Part shown: one piece after another, positions 44,429 to 56,216 of the stretch
Numbering within the stretch: position 1 is the first letter of the stretch
Layout: every line of letters starts with the position of its first letter
DNA from: Zygaena filipendulae
Lineage: Eukaryota; Arthropoda; Insecta; Lepidoptera; Zygaenidae
Assembly: GCA_907165275.2 (NCBI GenBank)
Contig: OU015669.1
Location: 8,702,501-8,766,500 of the forward strand
Reading direction: 5' to 3'
Length of the DNA stretch: 64,000 nucleotides
Program-made: the position numbers and the translations under genes
The notes under the pieces: generated by a model
Database searches by the model: none
What the model was told of the DNA's origin: nothing
The model's input: only the letters and a program-made list of their open reading frames with translations

Positions 44429-44790
44429 ATACAACGTGTTAATGAATTAACTGAAAATTAGAAAGTAGTTTGCTCAGAATCGACTAGCGGATCGATCGCA
44501 CTATGTTTTAATAAAGGTTATATTTTTTCATTTTTACTAGCCCATGTCTAAATTATGTATAATACAATATTTGGCGCGTACGCCGCGCCGCCCCGCCCGC
44601 GGAAAAAAATTCGAACCGTTAGGCGCGGGCGTAGCGCTCGAAATTTTGTAGATAGGTCACCTCCAAACTAATGTTCAATAACTTTTAAAGTATTAATTTT
44701 TTCGACATAAAATATATTTTAATCATATTATTGTTTATTTTTTTAAATGGGGTTTATCAGGTTTTCAGTTAATTCATTAACACGTTGTAT
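44429..44790. mobile_element. MITE with 30-bp TIR and GC-rich core
   Basis: ATACAACGTGTTAATGAATT then AACTGAAAA at the left is exactly reversed at the right (44762-44790). The flank ATT is present on both sides and may be the target duplication. The core at about 44574-44640 is extremely GC- and CpG-rich (GGCGCGTACGCCGCGCCGCC), unlike the AT-rich arms. No coding frame. Confidence 0.8.
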
Positions 44791-45520
44791 ATTATTTCGG
44801 CCAGCATTCTGATTCAATACACATAAAGGAGCAGTGCATTATCAAAATTGCAAAATCATACTGTAATTTTCTGGACAAATGGATACTCAATATTGCAATA
44901 AACATCTATGAAATGCAATAATGCTAGATTATAATCAATTCTATTAACTTAATGATGGTGTAAACACAATGCACCACGTTGTTATCGAAACGGGCACTAA
45001 TTTTAAAACAATCAGCTAATAAGTTAATGACACACTCATCCCACCCCACTATGGTTATGTCGCAAATGGACGACACCGACACTATATTATGATACTTGAA
45101 AACCTAATGCCAATCAATTTTTAACCTTATTTCTATCTTATCAAAGTTTAAAGATTCGAAGCGATAGAAAAGAATTAATTTAGTAAAAATATTATTTCAA
45201 ATTTTCTAGCACAGCATCTGTCACACTGACATTTGTCACGTGATCAGAATTAATTAGACGCACTTACGTGAATTTGTGTCGACGAGGTGTAATTATTGAA
45301 TTAAAAATGAATTCCACCAAAAAGGTTTGTGATGACTATTAAATTGTTTTCGTTTCTCTTCAATGAGACAAATGTTGTTTTATTTTTATTGTTACATAAT
45401 TTCAGTGGAGTTATTGATTTACATAGTTTTGGTAAGGTATATTGATTGTTGCTTATCTAAATTTACCGGAGAATTAAAGAAAAATATCTTCTTTATCATG
45501 CATGCTTTCAACCAAAGACA

Positions 45521-45714
45521 GGGCCCTTATTCGCGTGTTAAGATAACGCGCCACAAATATTGCCTTCCTCTTGTACTCAAAGAAGTTTCATTTCAAAAAA
45601 CATATTTGAATTGTTTTTAGTGGCATATAGAATAATAATTTCTAAAGTTTGGGCGTGTTTTTAGGGAGCGCATTATGGGCAAGAAATTTTGTTGTTCATA
45701 GTGAATAAGGGCCC
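45521..45714. mobile_element. MITE-B copy 2 (194 bp)
   Basis: The best defined copy: GGGCCCTTATTCGC at the left and GTGAATAAGGGCCC at the right. The interior has GTTAAGATAACGCGCCACAA and ATAGAATAATAATTTC. A target duplication was not evident. Confidence 0.75.
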
Positions 45715-45746
45715 AGGTCAATTAGTAATCTATGTGTAGCAAATTG

Positions 45747-45955
45747 TCTATACTAATATTATAAAGACGTAAAGTTTGTGAGTTTGTGAATTGGTCTACA
45801 ACGTACAGGGGATCTTTGAATCTACTGAACCGATTTTGAAAATTTTGTCACATGTACGAAGCTACATTCGTCTTGAGTGACATAGGGTGCTTTTTATCCT
45901 GAAATTCCCGCGGAAACTCTGAAATTACCGCGATTGAAACCGCAAACGACAAATA
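45747..45955 (+). mobile_element. Non-autonomous Helitron
   Basis: TCTATACTAATATTATAAAG to AATTACCGCGATTGAAACCG, with a GATCTTTGAATCTACTGAAC body like 47841. The terminal CTAG is degraded. Confidence 0.7.
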
Positions 45956-47416
45956 GACAAAGATATTTTTTTTGTAAAACACCGTACAATGTACTTGCCT
46001 ATATAATGATGTCGTCGGGGAAATTCAAACAAAGCGACAATTAGCTCTATAAGGAGAAGCAAATAAGCCATTTGTAGGTATTTCAATTTTGCGCCGCTAT
46101 TTTTTCTTCTTTTCTTTTCTCCTCATCGTGGCACGTAAAACAAACGCAATTAACTCATGTAGTCGCAAAGCCTGCGCAAATATACTATATTATCGGGTTT
46201 TGCTCAAGTGTTTGCGAAACAAACATACAGACAGCCCGTGATCTTTGTCCTAGCGCTAACGAGACCAAGTGGGTTCCTGAAAAAATATTTTCACACGTTT
46301 CAATGTTGGCTTTATTAGGTTCGAAAGTGGTTTGGCGAGATGGATAATTTGGTTGCGCAAAGCTTTGTACGGTTGTATTAAATATTATAATGTAATTATT
46401 TAATTGCCACGTTGATTATTGCTTTGGGTAAACGTACTTTAATAATTTAACATTTCACAAGTTATATTATTACCCGAATTCTTACGTTGTTTTAAAAAAA
46501 AGGGAATCTATGTTTTGCAATTATCTGAATTTCATAAAACTAATTAGATTTTAATCTTTCATTAAAAATGACATTTATATTTTATATCAAAATTTAGCAA
46601 GTTCACAAAAGAGATCAATATGGTAAAAATAAAAATTGCAAACTTGACCAAAACTGACAACCAATGCTTAGTACATACTTAGCAGCATTTACATTATGAA
46701 AAGAATAACTAAATTTGTAGACCAAGCGTTAGTTTATTATTTTGGTAGAATCTTCATTAATATAGGTAAATATATAAATCCAGTTTGTCAGTCTCGAAGA
46801 AAACACGCAAACGCAACTTTAAAAAAGAAATCAAAATAATAAATTAAAATCCCCAGCCTATATTTATGCGCAAAAAAAAAATGTGACACTTATTATAGTT
46901 AAAAGATATAAGTAATAGATTGAATACCACAATATTTGTTACACTTAACACATTAAAATCCAAAAGATAATTGAACAGATGTCCTCACACTGACGACGGG
47001 AGAATTAATCCAAAACGCTGTCATTGAAAGAACGATAATCCCTCTCAGCAACAATGTCACTTGTCACCAGAAACCACTCATGCGCAATTGTGGACCAGAA
47101 TCGAATTCTTTTCGCCACTAAAAGTACAAACGTGTTTTGGAGCGCTTTCAGCGCTTATTATCCTGATGTTTTAGAAAAATATTTAAGGTGTTAGGAAAAT
47201 AGATATTATAATTTCAACTTTCTGATTACTCTGGATATCATTTCCTATATTAATTATTGTGTAGGTGATGCTATCCAAAATATTTTATGTTCCTTTTTTA
47301 GTTTAGAATATCTACACTAAATAAAACAAAGAGGTGTTTGCCAAATATTGGAATTTCATAGTTTCCTTTGCCTTCTACGAAAAAGAAAAAAAAAGAAAAC
47401 CGATCTTTTATAAAAA
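45956..47416. other. Unassigned stretch
   Basis: About 1.4 kb without frames or repeat termini. Confidence 0.5.
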
Positions 47417-47550
47417 ACTAGTTGTTACCCATAGTTTGTTACCCTATGTCCTTCTCTGTGCCCCTGACAACGTGTATGCAAAATTTCATGATGATTGGTT
47501 GAGCCGTTGAGGAAAAAACAGACTCACTTTTACTTTTATAATAATAAGGA
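47417..47550 (-). mobile_element. Helitron H1, internally deleted
   Basis: ACTAGTTGTTACCCATAGTT, GTCCTTCTCTGTGCCCCTGA and AAATTTCATGATGATTGGTT. The right end is ATAATAATAAGGA. Most of the GC-rich hairpin is gone. Confidence 0.65.
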
Positions 47551-47840
47551 CAATGAATAAAAATTCAAGCGCTTTAAAGAAAATCCAGCGAGCTTTGGCA
47601 TCGCACCTAAAAATATGTCATCTGAGATTGAATGGCTTGATTGAAAACACTTTTTTCGCTTCGAAAACTCCCAACAAAGGCTTCGTTTGATTGACAATAC
47701 ACAGCGCACTTGCGGCGTGGACAAGTGTTGCCAAATTAGAAATATTAGTACCTAACTTTTTATAGCTTTAATACTATTTTTCCTCCGTTCTTATGGTGTT
47801 TGAGAATACGTCATTATTTTTTATCTATACTGTACATCTA

Positions 47841-48021
47841 TCTATACATAATAAAAAGGGTAAAGTTTGTGAGTTTGTGACATTATAGGGGCTAATCTGT
47901 GAATCCACTGATCTACTGAACCGATTTTGAAAATTCTTTCACTTATCGGAAGCTTCTTCTTGCCCCAAAATTTCCACGGGAACTCTGAAAGTACCGCAGG
48001 GAGACTGCGGGAGACAGCTAT
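47841..48021 (+). mobile_element. Non-autonomous Helitron
   Basis: TCTATACATAATAAAAAGGG, GATCTACTGAACCGATTTTG and GCAGGGAGACTGCGGGAGAC then AGCTATG. Related to the copies at 45747 and 49688. Confidence 0.65.
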
Positions 48022-48279
48022 GTAGATATACCTGATAATTTAAAATTGTCATAAGTCATAACTCTTTTCGTTTGGTACACCATTGGATTGAGAGTAAACT
48101 TATATTTTAGGTTAGATCATAAGAAAGGTAACGTAATTCCATTCAATATTTTATGTCTGATAAAAACAGTAGATAGAAAAATACAAAGATAAAGTATTTT
48201 AAAGCTAAAATATATTTTTATTGAATCTGTCATTGACTGAACAATAAGAACCCCCGTGCCGTGAAAATATTTTATAGAA

Positions 48280-48420
48280 TAGAATAGAATACACTTTATT
48301 GTACACCAAAATAATGTTACAGTAATGAAACATAGATGTTTCTCTCATAAAGGAGCAAAAGAAAAGAATAAGAAAAGAAGAAAGTAAAAGAAAAGACCTG
48401 TAAAAGTATTGTAAAAAATA
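48280..48420 (-). repeat. Retroposon 3' end with (TATTC)n tail
   Basis: On the minus strand, GGTGTACAATAAAGTGTATT is followed by TATTC repeats. The same format occurs at 54784 with a different body. Confidence 0.55.
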
Positions 48421-48501
48421 TTTTTTTTTATATTAATTATTATGTTTCATTAAAGTCATTAACAACTTCGTAAGGCATGTGTCGGGGAATGAAATTTTAT
48501 A

Positions 48502-48900
48502 TTAAGTCCTTCAGTTAGATAATACAAAAATATAGACACGTATTTTTTGATTTATTTACATTAATGAGAACCTACTTAGAGATAAACGCATTAAATTATA
48601 ACTTATTAATTTGGAGAGAAACTCGTGATGTCAAAAAATAGTAGACACGTACATATATTTAGCTTTTTCAAATTATTTTAAAAAATACTTTGATAAAGCG
48701 CATTAAATTTTAAAAGGGGGCGGATTGTGACGTCACTACATCGTATGAACTGTAGCAAGGCGTGACGTCACGCAACATTTTGACTTATGTACCTATCACC
48801 GTTATATTTTGATTAAGTATGTGGAAAAAAATAAAAAATAATTGTCTAATAAATTTTTTATTAATCTACGTGTAAACCAAAATTTAGTGAACTAGTCTAT
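48502..48900. mobile_element. MITE-C copy 3, degenerate
   Basis: TTAAGTCCTTCAGTTAGA at the left, GACACGTATTTTTTGATTTA inside, and a GTGACGTCAC..GTGACGTCACG pair around 48737-48776. It is longer and partly self-complementary compared with the 27512 copy; the right end is poorly preserved. Confidence 0.55.
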
Positions 48901-49239
48901 TACAGAAACACTCAACATAATAGGTATATCGAATTTTGACACGACATATAACTTCTTAGTTAAGACGAGCACTTGTACTATAAGCGATTTCAGGTTATGA
49001 GTCAACTGGGCGATGTGAGCAGTTAACCGGGATAGCCAAAGAATAATTTATTTTTGTCTTAATAATTGGAGATGAGACAAAAGTAATTTACCTAATAATA
49101 ATATTATAATTACTATTATTGTATATGATCACACAGCGCTACCTGTTCCAAACTAAGCAGAGCTTGTACTATACCAGACTACTAATATCAGTAAGCCTAC
49201 ATACCTAGGTAGGTGCTTGATTTTTTTGTAAATACATAG

Positions 49240-49507
49240 CGTCGTTGCACGTGCGAATCCGCGTAAGTGCAATTTGTAAATACCGCGTAAGAGTAGAACG
49301 CGCAAAGTTCTAATAAGTGACTTTGTACAAAATCTAAGAAAAAAATCGGGTAAATTTAAGTTATTTTCCAATAAAGAAAGTTATAAAGCACAATCTGTTA
49401 AGTTCAGTCGGTAATAAGAATTGAAATCGCCGAGATATCCTCCTGTCAAAAAGCAAGTACGCGGTCTTTACAAGTTGCTCTTACGCGGATTCGCACGCGC
49501 AGCGACG
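49240..49507. mobile_element. MITE with ~50-bp TIR and 4-bp TSD
   Basis: The left end CGTCGTTGCACGTGCGAATC and the right end (reversed) CGTCGCTGCGCGTGCGAATC continue to pair through CGCGTAAG and on to ACCGCGTA. ATAG flanks both sides (49236-49239, 49508-49511). A 72-codon minus frame crosses it without any domain. Confidence 0.85.
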
Positions 49508-49687
49508 ATAGGATCTTGAGAAACAAAATATTAAATAGCCAGAATCAGGGTTTACCGCCTATCTCCATATTGTTGTGGAAAAAGACTATGGTACTTACCG
49601 ATTTTCAATATGCAAGTATTTACCATAACGTATTTTCTGTTCTTGGCATTTTACAAATGGTTCACGACCCGACTAACTCCATCTTTA

Positions 49688-49870
49688 TCTATACTAATGT
49701 TATAAAGGGAAAAGATTTGTATTTTTGTATATTTTTAATGAATAAACTCAAAAAATTCATTCACTTATAGAAAGCTACGATAGTCCTGAGTGATATAGGG
49801 TAATTTTTTATCCCGAAATTCCCATGACAACTCCAAAATAAGCGCGGGTGAAACCACGGGGAAAAACTAG
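49688..49870 (+). mobile_element. Non-autonomous Helitron
   Basis: TCTATACTAATGTTATAAAG to GCGGGTGAAACCACGGGGAA and CTAG, between host A and T. The body contains ATAGGGTAATTTTTTATCCC. Confidence 0.8.
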
Positions 49871-50235
49871 TTAGCTATTCAATTAGTTTCCTTTAGTTAC
49901 TTACTCTGTTTTCGATTGATATGATTAGATTTCGCGTCCTTGTTTCTAAACGAATTCTGAATAAAAAAAATGGATAGGTATTAAGGATACCAAGTAACCC
50001 TCTGCAATTTTATAATTATTTAATCTTTGTTCTTATATTGGGTGAACTTATAATTGAATTTCTGTTAACTGCACCCGACTGACTGTTATATCTTGGCCAT
50101 AACTTGATCTCATGTGAACTCGACTACCGACAAAGCAGTCGCAAACTCAACGGTTTGTCCGACGACATTGTATCATGCTTTTTACATTGTTCACACAATT
50201 TGTTTATCGTTTTGAGATGATTTTTTATTTAAATA

Positions 50236-50330
50236 CGAATATGAGTTTATCTGTTTGTTTGTTACGCTTTCACGCTCGATCGTTCGTCATGAAATTTTGC
50301 AAACAAGTGTGTTGGTTTGTTTTCAGAAAC
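50236..50330 (+). repeat. Helitron H1 fragment
   Basis: TTTGTTTGTTACGCTTTCAC and CATGAAATTTTGCAAACAAG without either terminus. Confidence 0.45.
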
Positions 50331-50673
50331 AAGCGTGGTACTTCGACCTGCAGTCTTGTTATAGCTATAAACACAGATAATACCTGTACTATCAAAATCG
50401 TGCCGTAATTCACACGGTTTGACACACTGAGATTTGCATCCGGAACTAACATATAAGTCTCAAACACAGAACATATATAGGTAGGTAATAGAAGAGACAT
50501 GAACTCAGTTTAGCATGAAAACAAATGAAAACCGATGTCGCCGGATGATTTTTATACATAAAACTATTCATCGCGTCCAAAAATATATTTATTTACACAC
50601 ACACCACGACATAAAACAACAAAATATCTAACCAAAATAACAAAAAAAAATATAAACGTTTTTTTTTTACGTT

Positions 50674-50841
50674 ACGTTTTTAATTAATCACGGTTGCAGA
50701 AATTCACAGTTTTGAGAATATTGTAGAAAATATAGCTACTAGGAATATTACAGCAATACGTTTTTAATTAATCACAGTTGTCGAAATTCACAGTTTTGAG
50801 AGTATTATAGAAAATATACTTGGGATACTACCTACTGCAAA
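50674..50841. repeat. Two-unit tandem duplication (84-bp period)
   Basis: ACGTTTTTAATTAATCACGG at 50674 and ACGTTTTTAATTAATCACAG at 50758, each followed by AAATTCACAGTTTTGAGA and AGAAAATATA. Local duplication with some divergence. Confidence 0.8.
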
Positions 50842-51152
50842 AGAAGTTTAACGAAAGCTTGAGCATTTGCTCTAACAGCTAACTTCCTTGGCAACTGTGG
50901 CGTGCCTGCTCCGCCTACATGTCCTCTCTAGCTAATGTATTATTTTCTCTGCGGTCCCAAAGTTACGTATATCACCGCAAATCCTTAACAATCTAAGCGC
51001 AAAGGCACGGTTCCGTATATTTCGGGATTTGTGCACTGAGAGACCGGTGCGGGAGTGTCGGTAATGATTAATGTGGTTCAGTACACTGGCGTGCTCTGAT
51101 AACGTCTGGGATGTTGCGCTGTTGTTTATGTACACTATACGTATCTATCCAG

Positions 51153-51417
51153 GATCCTTATTCACTATACCATAACACGCCGCGCTAAGATAAGACAAAA
51201 ACTGTCTTTGCCTCGTAATCAAAGAAGTTTTACTGCAAAAAAATATATTTACAACGTTTCTTATGGCATAAAGAATAATTATTTCTAATATCTTGGCATC
51301 TAGAACGTTTGGAAATGCGTTTTTGGGACGCGCGTTATGGGCAAGGAATAAATAAAAAATAAAAAAATTATTCACCAGCACATGTGGAATGTTGTTGGTC
51401 ATATGGAATAAGGGCCC
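51153..51417. mobile_element. MITE-B copy 3 with internal insertion
   Basis: ATCCTTATTCACTATACCAT at the left, CCATAACACGCCGCGCTAAG, GGGACGCGCGTTATGGGCAA and GGAATAAGGGCCC at the right. An AT-rich block of about 42 bp (from 51348) is absent from the other two copies. Confidence 0.75.
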
Positions 51418-51584
51418 ACATCCTACCGGGTCGGATTCCACCGGTCCGGATAGTGACGTCATCACGGCCGAAAACCTGCACTGTCCCCTAATTTATTAAG
51501 AAGTTTCAGCTTAATGAATCCACTTGCTATGAATCGAAGTTTAACTAGCACTTCCATATCCTTTACCATTGTATATACACTGTG

Positions 51585-51745
51585 GATATGTGTTTACTTG
51601 TTTGTTTCTTACCATTTTACGCCGTAACTACTCAACCGATCCTCATGAAATTTTGGATACACGCTGTCACGGGTACAGAGAAGGACATAGAGGGCTTTTT
51701 ATCCCAGAATTCTCACGGAACCTCTTAAATTACTGCTCGAAACAG
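51585..51745 (+). mobile_element. Helitron H1, 5' and 3' ends decayed
   Basis: TTTGTTTCTTACCATTTTAC, CTGTCACGGGTACAGAGAAG and ATTCTCACGGAACCTC. Ends CGAAACAGCTACAT. Confidence 0.65.
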
Positions 51746-52494
51746 CTACATAACATAACAATTTACTTTATTGCACGGTCACGCCAGCAAAATATTATGT
51801 AAGTGATAAACATAATTATGTATTTTTAACACACATGGTAAAGTGACTCTAATTTATCTACCAATGAAAAGGCAGTGTCTGTTTTGATCATGGGCACTCA
51901 CCACACAAATATTTCTGTGATTTTATTGTTTTATTTTATGCTCATTGAATTGTTTTCTCTAAATATTTTTCTTGATTCGTGTCCTCATATAAATTCAAAT
52001 TAACTTTGGCATTGTCTCTATCTCCAAATAAATGGTTTTCTTACTTCCTTTCTCATTCTATAAATAACTCCTAATCTCCTAAAAAACTATCTGTACCAGA
52101 ATATATCTCTCGACCCACCATAAAAATGGGAGCAATACACAAAATTATGAACACGTAATCGGCTGAAGCAATATTTTCGATAAAAAAGAACATGTTTTAG
52201 TGACATTTTATTTATTCGGAGAATGTTACCGCATTATTTCTAAAGAGATAATCCGTTTGATTTATGCCTACTTGTGCATTTGATTTGTTGGATTTATTTG
52301 CTAAGTTTGCGATAAGATTTTTTTTTCTTTTTCTTTTTCGTTTTCTGTTTTATGTTGGACACTTTTGGCGATATTTATTTATTTGAGAGTAAGTACTTAT
52401 AGAATTACGATTACACCTACCTTTTAATTACATACTCTTTTCGATTGAATTCTTAATACCCCTTATTAATGGTTGTCTATATATTTATCATTAA
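51746..52494. other. Unassigned stretch
   Basis: No frames or repeat termini seen. Confidence 0.5.
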
Positions 52495-52694
52495 ACTAGC
52501 TGTGCCCCGCGGTTTCACCCGCTATAATTTCGGAGTTCCCGCGGGAATTCCGGGATAAAAAGTATCTTATGTCCTTCTCTGTACCCCTGACAACGTGCAT
52601 GCTACATTTCATCCAAATCCGTTTAGCCGTTTTTGCGTGATTGAGTAACAAACATCCAAACATCCACACTTTCACATTTATAATATTAGTAGGA
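52495..52694 (-). mobile_element. Non-autonomous Helitron (H1, recent group)
   Basis: Intact on both ends (TCCTACTAATATTATAAATG and the hairpin with CTAG, minus strand) between A and T. Shares CCAAATCCGTTTAGCCGTTT and GCGTGATTGAGTAACAAACA with the copies at 56026 and 56441. Confidence 0.9.
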
Positions 52695-53371
52695 TAGAAG
52701 TCATAATATAAAAAGATCTAGTTTGTAGAGCCAGTGCTTTTATGGGCTAATCATCAATTAAAAAGAAAACCGGTCAGTTTCTCCTTTAATATAGGTATAT
52801 AAATGATCTGTTAGACCTGCTGTTTCGTCCAGGATGTTATACAATTTTTTCACTTTAGATGTCAAATTACCAATAACCTAGAAATTTTATATAATTTATT
52901 TTATAATAAATTATATAATAGTTTTTCAATTTTTTAAAGAATCCGTAAAAAAATCATCTAACTCCAGAAGTGCACCTCCTAACTAAACTTTCATCTGTTT
53001 TTCATTCTCTTGGTGGTTGAATTTCCAAAAAGTCTTTCTCCACACAGTAAAAGGCTTGCATTTGGTCTGAGTATTCATGAATCAGTGATTTCGTGTAAGA
53101 GAGCCTATTTGTAAAATATAGCTTCTTTGATCCCATAAGAATGCAATAAGACACTGAATGTGCACCATATGAATCTACTATTTACTATGGTATTTCAATT
53201 AGATACAATTTATATCTTCTCGGTGACCGTGGGCATTCGTATGTCGGCAAAATGGACATTAGAGAGGAAGGTTTAATTAAAACGTCACCCAAACATCGTC
53301 TGATGTCCAATTTGATGGTAAAATACGTTTATTGGGAATTTCTGGGGAAATCAGTACTTACTGTATAAAAA

Positions 53372-53674
53372 TCTATATAACTACATATAAATAAAATTAA
53401 AGTGCCTGTTTGTAATTCCAAATTAACAGCTTTTCATTCAATTCATACAAAAGTAGGTACATACGGTACTTACATAAAAATATCAATTTTAAAATTTTTC
53501 TCTGTCTGTCTATCTATCTGTTTATTCCGGCTAATCTCTAAAACGGCTGGACCGATTTCGGCAGATAGCTGATGTTATAAAGAGTAACTTAGGTAACTTT
53601 TATTTTAGAAAAAACAAAATAGTTCCTGCGGGAATTCTGAATTTCACTCGGGTGAAACCGCGAGGCACAGATAG
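53372..53674 (+). mobile_element. Non-autonomous Helitron (H2), near full length
   Basis: TCTATATAACTACATATAAA at the 5' end, CCTGTTTGTAATTCCAAATT, CGGCTGGACCGATTTCGGCA, and CGGGTGAAACCGCGAGGCAC at the 3' end with AGATAG in place of CTAG. The best H2 representative here. Confidence 0.8.
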
Positions 53675-53704
53675 AATAGTGTAAGAAAATTCTAATTAAA
53701 TTAA

Positions 53705-53990
53705 ATTAGACATAGACATAGACATAACTTTATTTGGCATCACAAAATTTCTTAAAAGTAATACATGCATCAAATTTAAAATGAATCGTATATAGTTTCC
53801 GTGATGCCAAAATGGACACCGTCTCAGCATATGCTGTCGCATAAAGCGCGGCAGCGCTGGTTTTCAGCGGAGTCCATACGTTAAAGCTAGGATACATAAA
53901 TGGATAGATAAATAGACAGTTAAACTTCTTTATCAAACAGAAACAATAAGTTAAGCTAGGGAATTGTTTGTTTGTAAGCAAGCAACAATC
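53705..53990 (-). repeat. LINE 3' end with (TCTATG)n tail
   Basis: On the minus strand, TTTGTGATGCCAAATAAAGT is followed by TATGTCTATGTCTATGTC. The upstream part contains CAGCGCTGCCGCGCTTTATG. The 83-codon minus frame here has no domain. Confidence 0.55.
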
Positions 53991-54783
53991 TCCGGAATTA
54001 CTGTTTTTTTTACTAATAGTAACAAATTAAATACTTACCTATGCATCCGAAATTTTTTTATCTCAAAACAAAAAGTTTCAGTGGATTAGCGATTTTTTTT
54101 TCGGTCTGTCTGTCCGGATTAAAATGTAAACTTTTTATCAAAATAAAATTTATTTTTGATTTAATTCGGTAGGTAAAGATATCTTATGTCCAAGATTAAG
54201 TCAAAGAACCTACTTTTCATTCCAAAAAAAAATATCAAAAACCAAGGAGAAAAACCGATAAGTATGAAAAAACAAAAACGTAAATACATATAACTTTTTT
54301 GTGCTGGCTTTGCAGACTGCAAACTATAATTATTGATTCGAGTAGAAGCAGCGGTTAAAACACCATTAATACAAACCGCAAATATAAAAAGATTATTTTT
54401 CACTATAGAAAAATAAGAATGAAAGGACTTCAGGATGTTAATACCTACTTAGTGACTAAAACAGAATGCAAGCAAAAAGGTAAAAGGAAAAAAGAGACCG
54501 GTATACGTAATAAAGCATAACTACATGGATGTAGAGTCTCAACCGAAAGTACACGCCCCCCGGTGACTCATCACGTCATGGCTGCTAGTGGCGGGCCGGT
54601 ATCGATAGATAAATCATTAATAACATCGATGTTTTTCTCGTAACATATATTTTTATTTATTTATTTTTTTATTTCTGTCGATTTTTCATATTGTTCACCA
54701 TAAGTAGAAAAAAGTAAAATTATTTAAGAAAGAATAATAATTTTTTTTCTAGATAAATGTCTTTGCAAATATGTATTAAATAA

Positions 54784-54935
54784 ATAGAATAGAATAGAAT
54801 AGAAAAAAGTTTATTTGATACCATAAAGATAAAATAAGTACAATCGTGAGACTTAAACTAGAATAGTTGGTACCAAAATGGCTACAAATTTAAAGTTATT
54901 CTGAAAAATTTTAACTAAATAAATATGGTTGATAG
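54784..54935 (-). repeat. Retroposon 3' end with (TATTC)n tail
   Basis: On the minus strand, TTATGGTATCAAATAAACTT is followed by TCTATTCTATTCTATTC. Its 5' extent is not clear. Confidence 0.5.
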
Positions 54936-55839
54936 ATTAAAAATCAAGATTATAACCAATAGATTTAAAACCAAGTAAATATATTGAAAAAGAAACGTAG
55001 GCCCACGCTGGAACACTGGAACACTTAGTTCCACTTTGGAAGAAATAAAACATTTTAATTTTGGTGTATATACTTTGTCTATTTTTTTCGTTTTAGATAG
55101 ATCAGGCCATTTTTTAGGAAAATAATATAAAACAATTCAATCCAATGATATTATTATCTAGAATATTTTGAAATCTATCCGATTCTCTACAATGAACTAT
55201 TGCTTACTTATAAAACGAAATTAGTAGGTAAACATCATATCAAACGTCACAACATAATTAGCGCGAAATCGTCGTCATCCCGCCAAAACAGATCTGTCTT
55301 ACACAAGCTGAATTAGGGATGTGAATAAATAATTCATGATATTATCGATATAGTGGCGCACCGCGCTAACAGCCGGTAAAGGGTGTCCGACGCCGTGTCG
55401 CCGCGGTAACTGAGGGCGTCACTATGATGTAGGGTTGTCGATGATTGATTTCTATTGGATTTTTATGATAATTTAGATTTTTTATTTAATACTAGGTATA
55501 TACATCTTTTTTTTTTCATTAAAAAACTAATGTGTTAACCGTGTCGACCAGCGGACGTTATTATTAAAATAATATAATATCAACAATTCAAGACGTAAGC
55601 GCAAAGGAAAATTACATATAAAAAAACCATGTCAAATTACCGAAAAACCTACTGCCTACTTCAAGAACTTTCTTCTAGCAAACCTGCAAAAATAAATAAT
55701 AAAATTAACAGTATTATTAGGTAGTTACGTGTGTGATTATTATTATTTGTAATAATAATTGCGTTCTTGCGTGAGATTAGAGTAGATTGATACTAGATAG
55801 TGAGATTAGATATTATATAGTGATTGGAATAAAATATCT
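54936..55839. other. Unassigned stretch
   Basis: A CpG-rich patch at about 55350-55430 (GGCGCACCGCGCTAACAGCC) resembles a decayed MITE core or a regulatory patch. No frames. Confidence 0.4.
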
Positions 55840-55898
55840 AAATCCTTGTGTTGTGTCAAATAAAGTTTTTTCAATTCAATTCAATTCAATTCAATCTA
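55840..55898 (+). repeat. Retroposon 3' end with (CAATT)n tail
   Basis: TGTGTCAAATAAAGTTTTTT followed by CAATT repeats. Confidence 0.55.
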
Positions 55899-56025
55899 GA
55901 ACAAAATACTTACACAGTATTTTGTTTCTTCAAAACCTTTCGTAATAAGGACAAACAAACAGGAGTTCTGTTCAATCTACACCATTCCAGATGGTACGAT
56001 GACAGTTGATTGATCTTACATATTT

Positions 56026-56207
56026 ACTAGCTGTGCCGCGCGGTTTCACCTACGGTGATTTAGCAGTTGAAAAAGTACCCTATGTCCTTCTCTGTACCCC
56101 TGACAACGTGCATGCCAAATTTCATCCAAATCCGTTCAGCCGTTTTTGCGTGATTGAGTAACAAACATCCAAACATCCACACTTTCACATTTATAATATT
56201 AGTAGGA
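56026..56207 (-). mobile_element. Non-autonomous Helitron (H1, recent group)
   Basis: Both termini present between A and T. Part of the GC-rich 3' core is deleted (TAGCAGTTGAAAAAGTACCC, plus orientation). Confidence 0.85.
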
Positions 56208-56216
56208 TTTTGGCAA

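Noticed and set aside
51145..51465. 106-codon minus frame resembling the frame at 26587-26853
   Set aside because: The similarity is explained by MITE-B copies, not by a shared gene.
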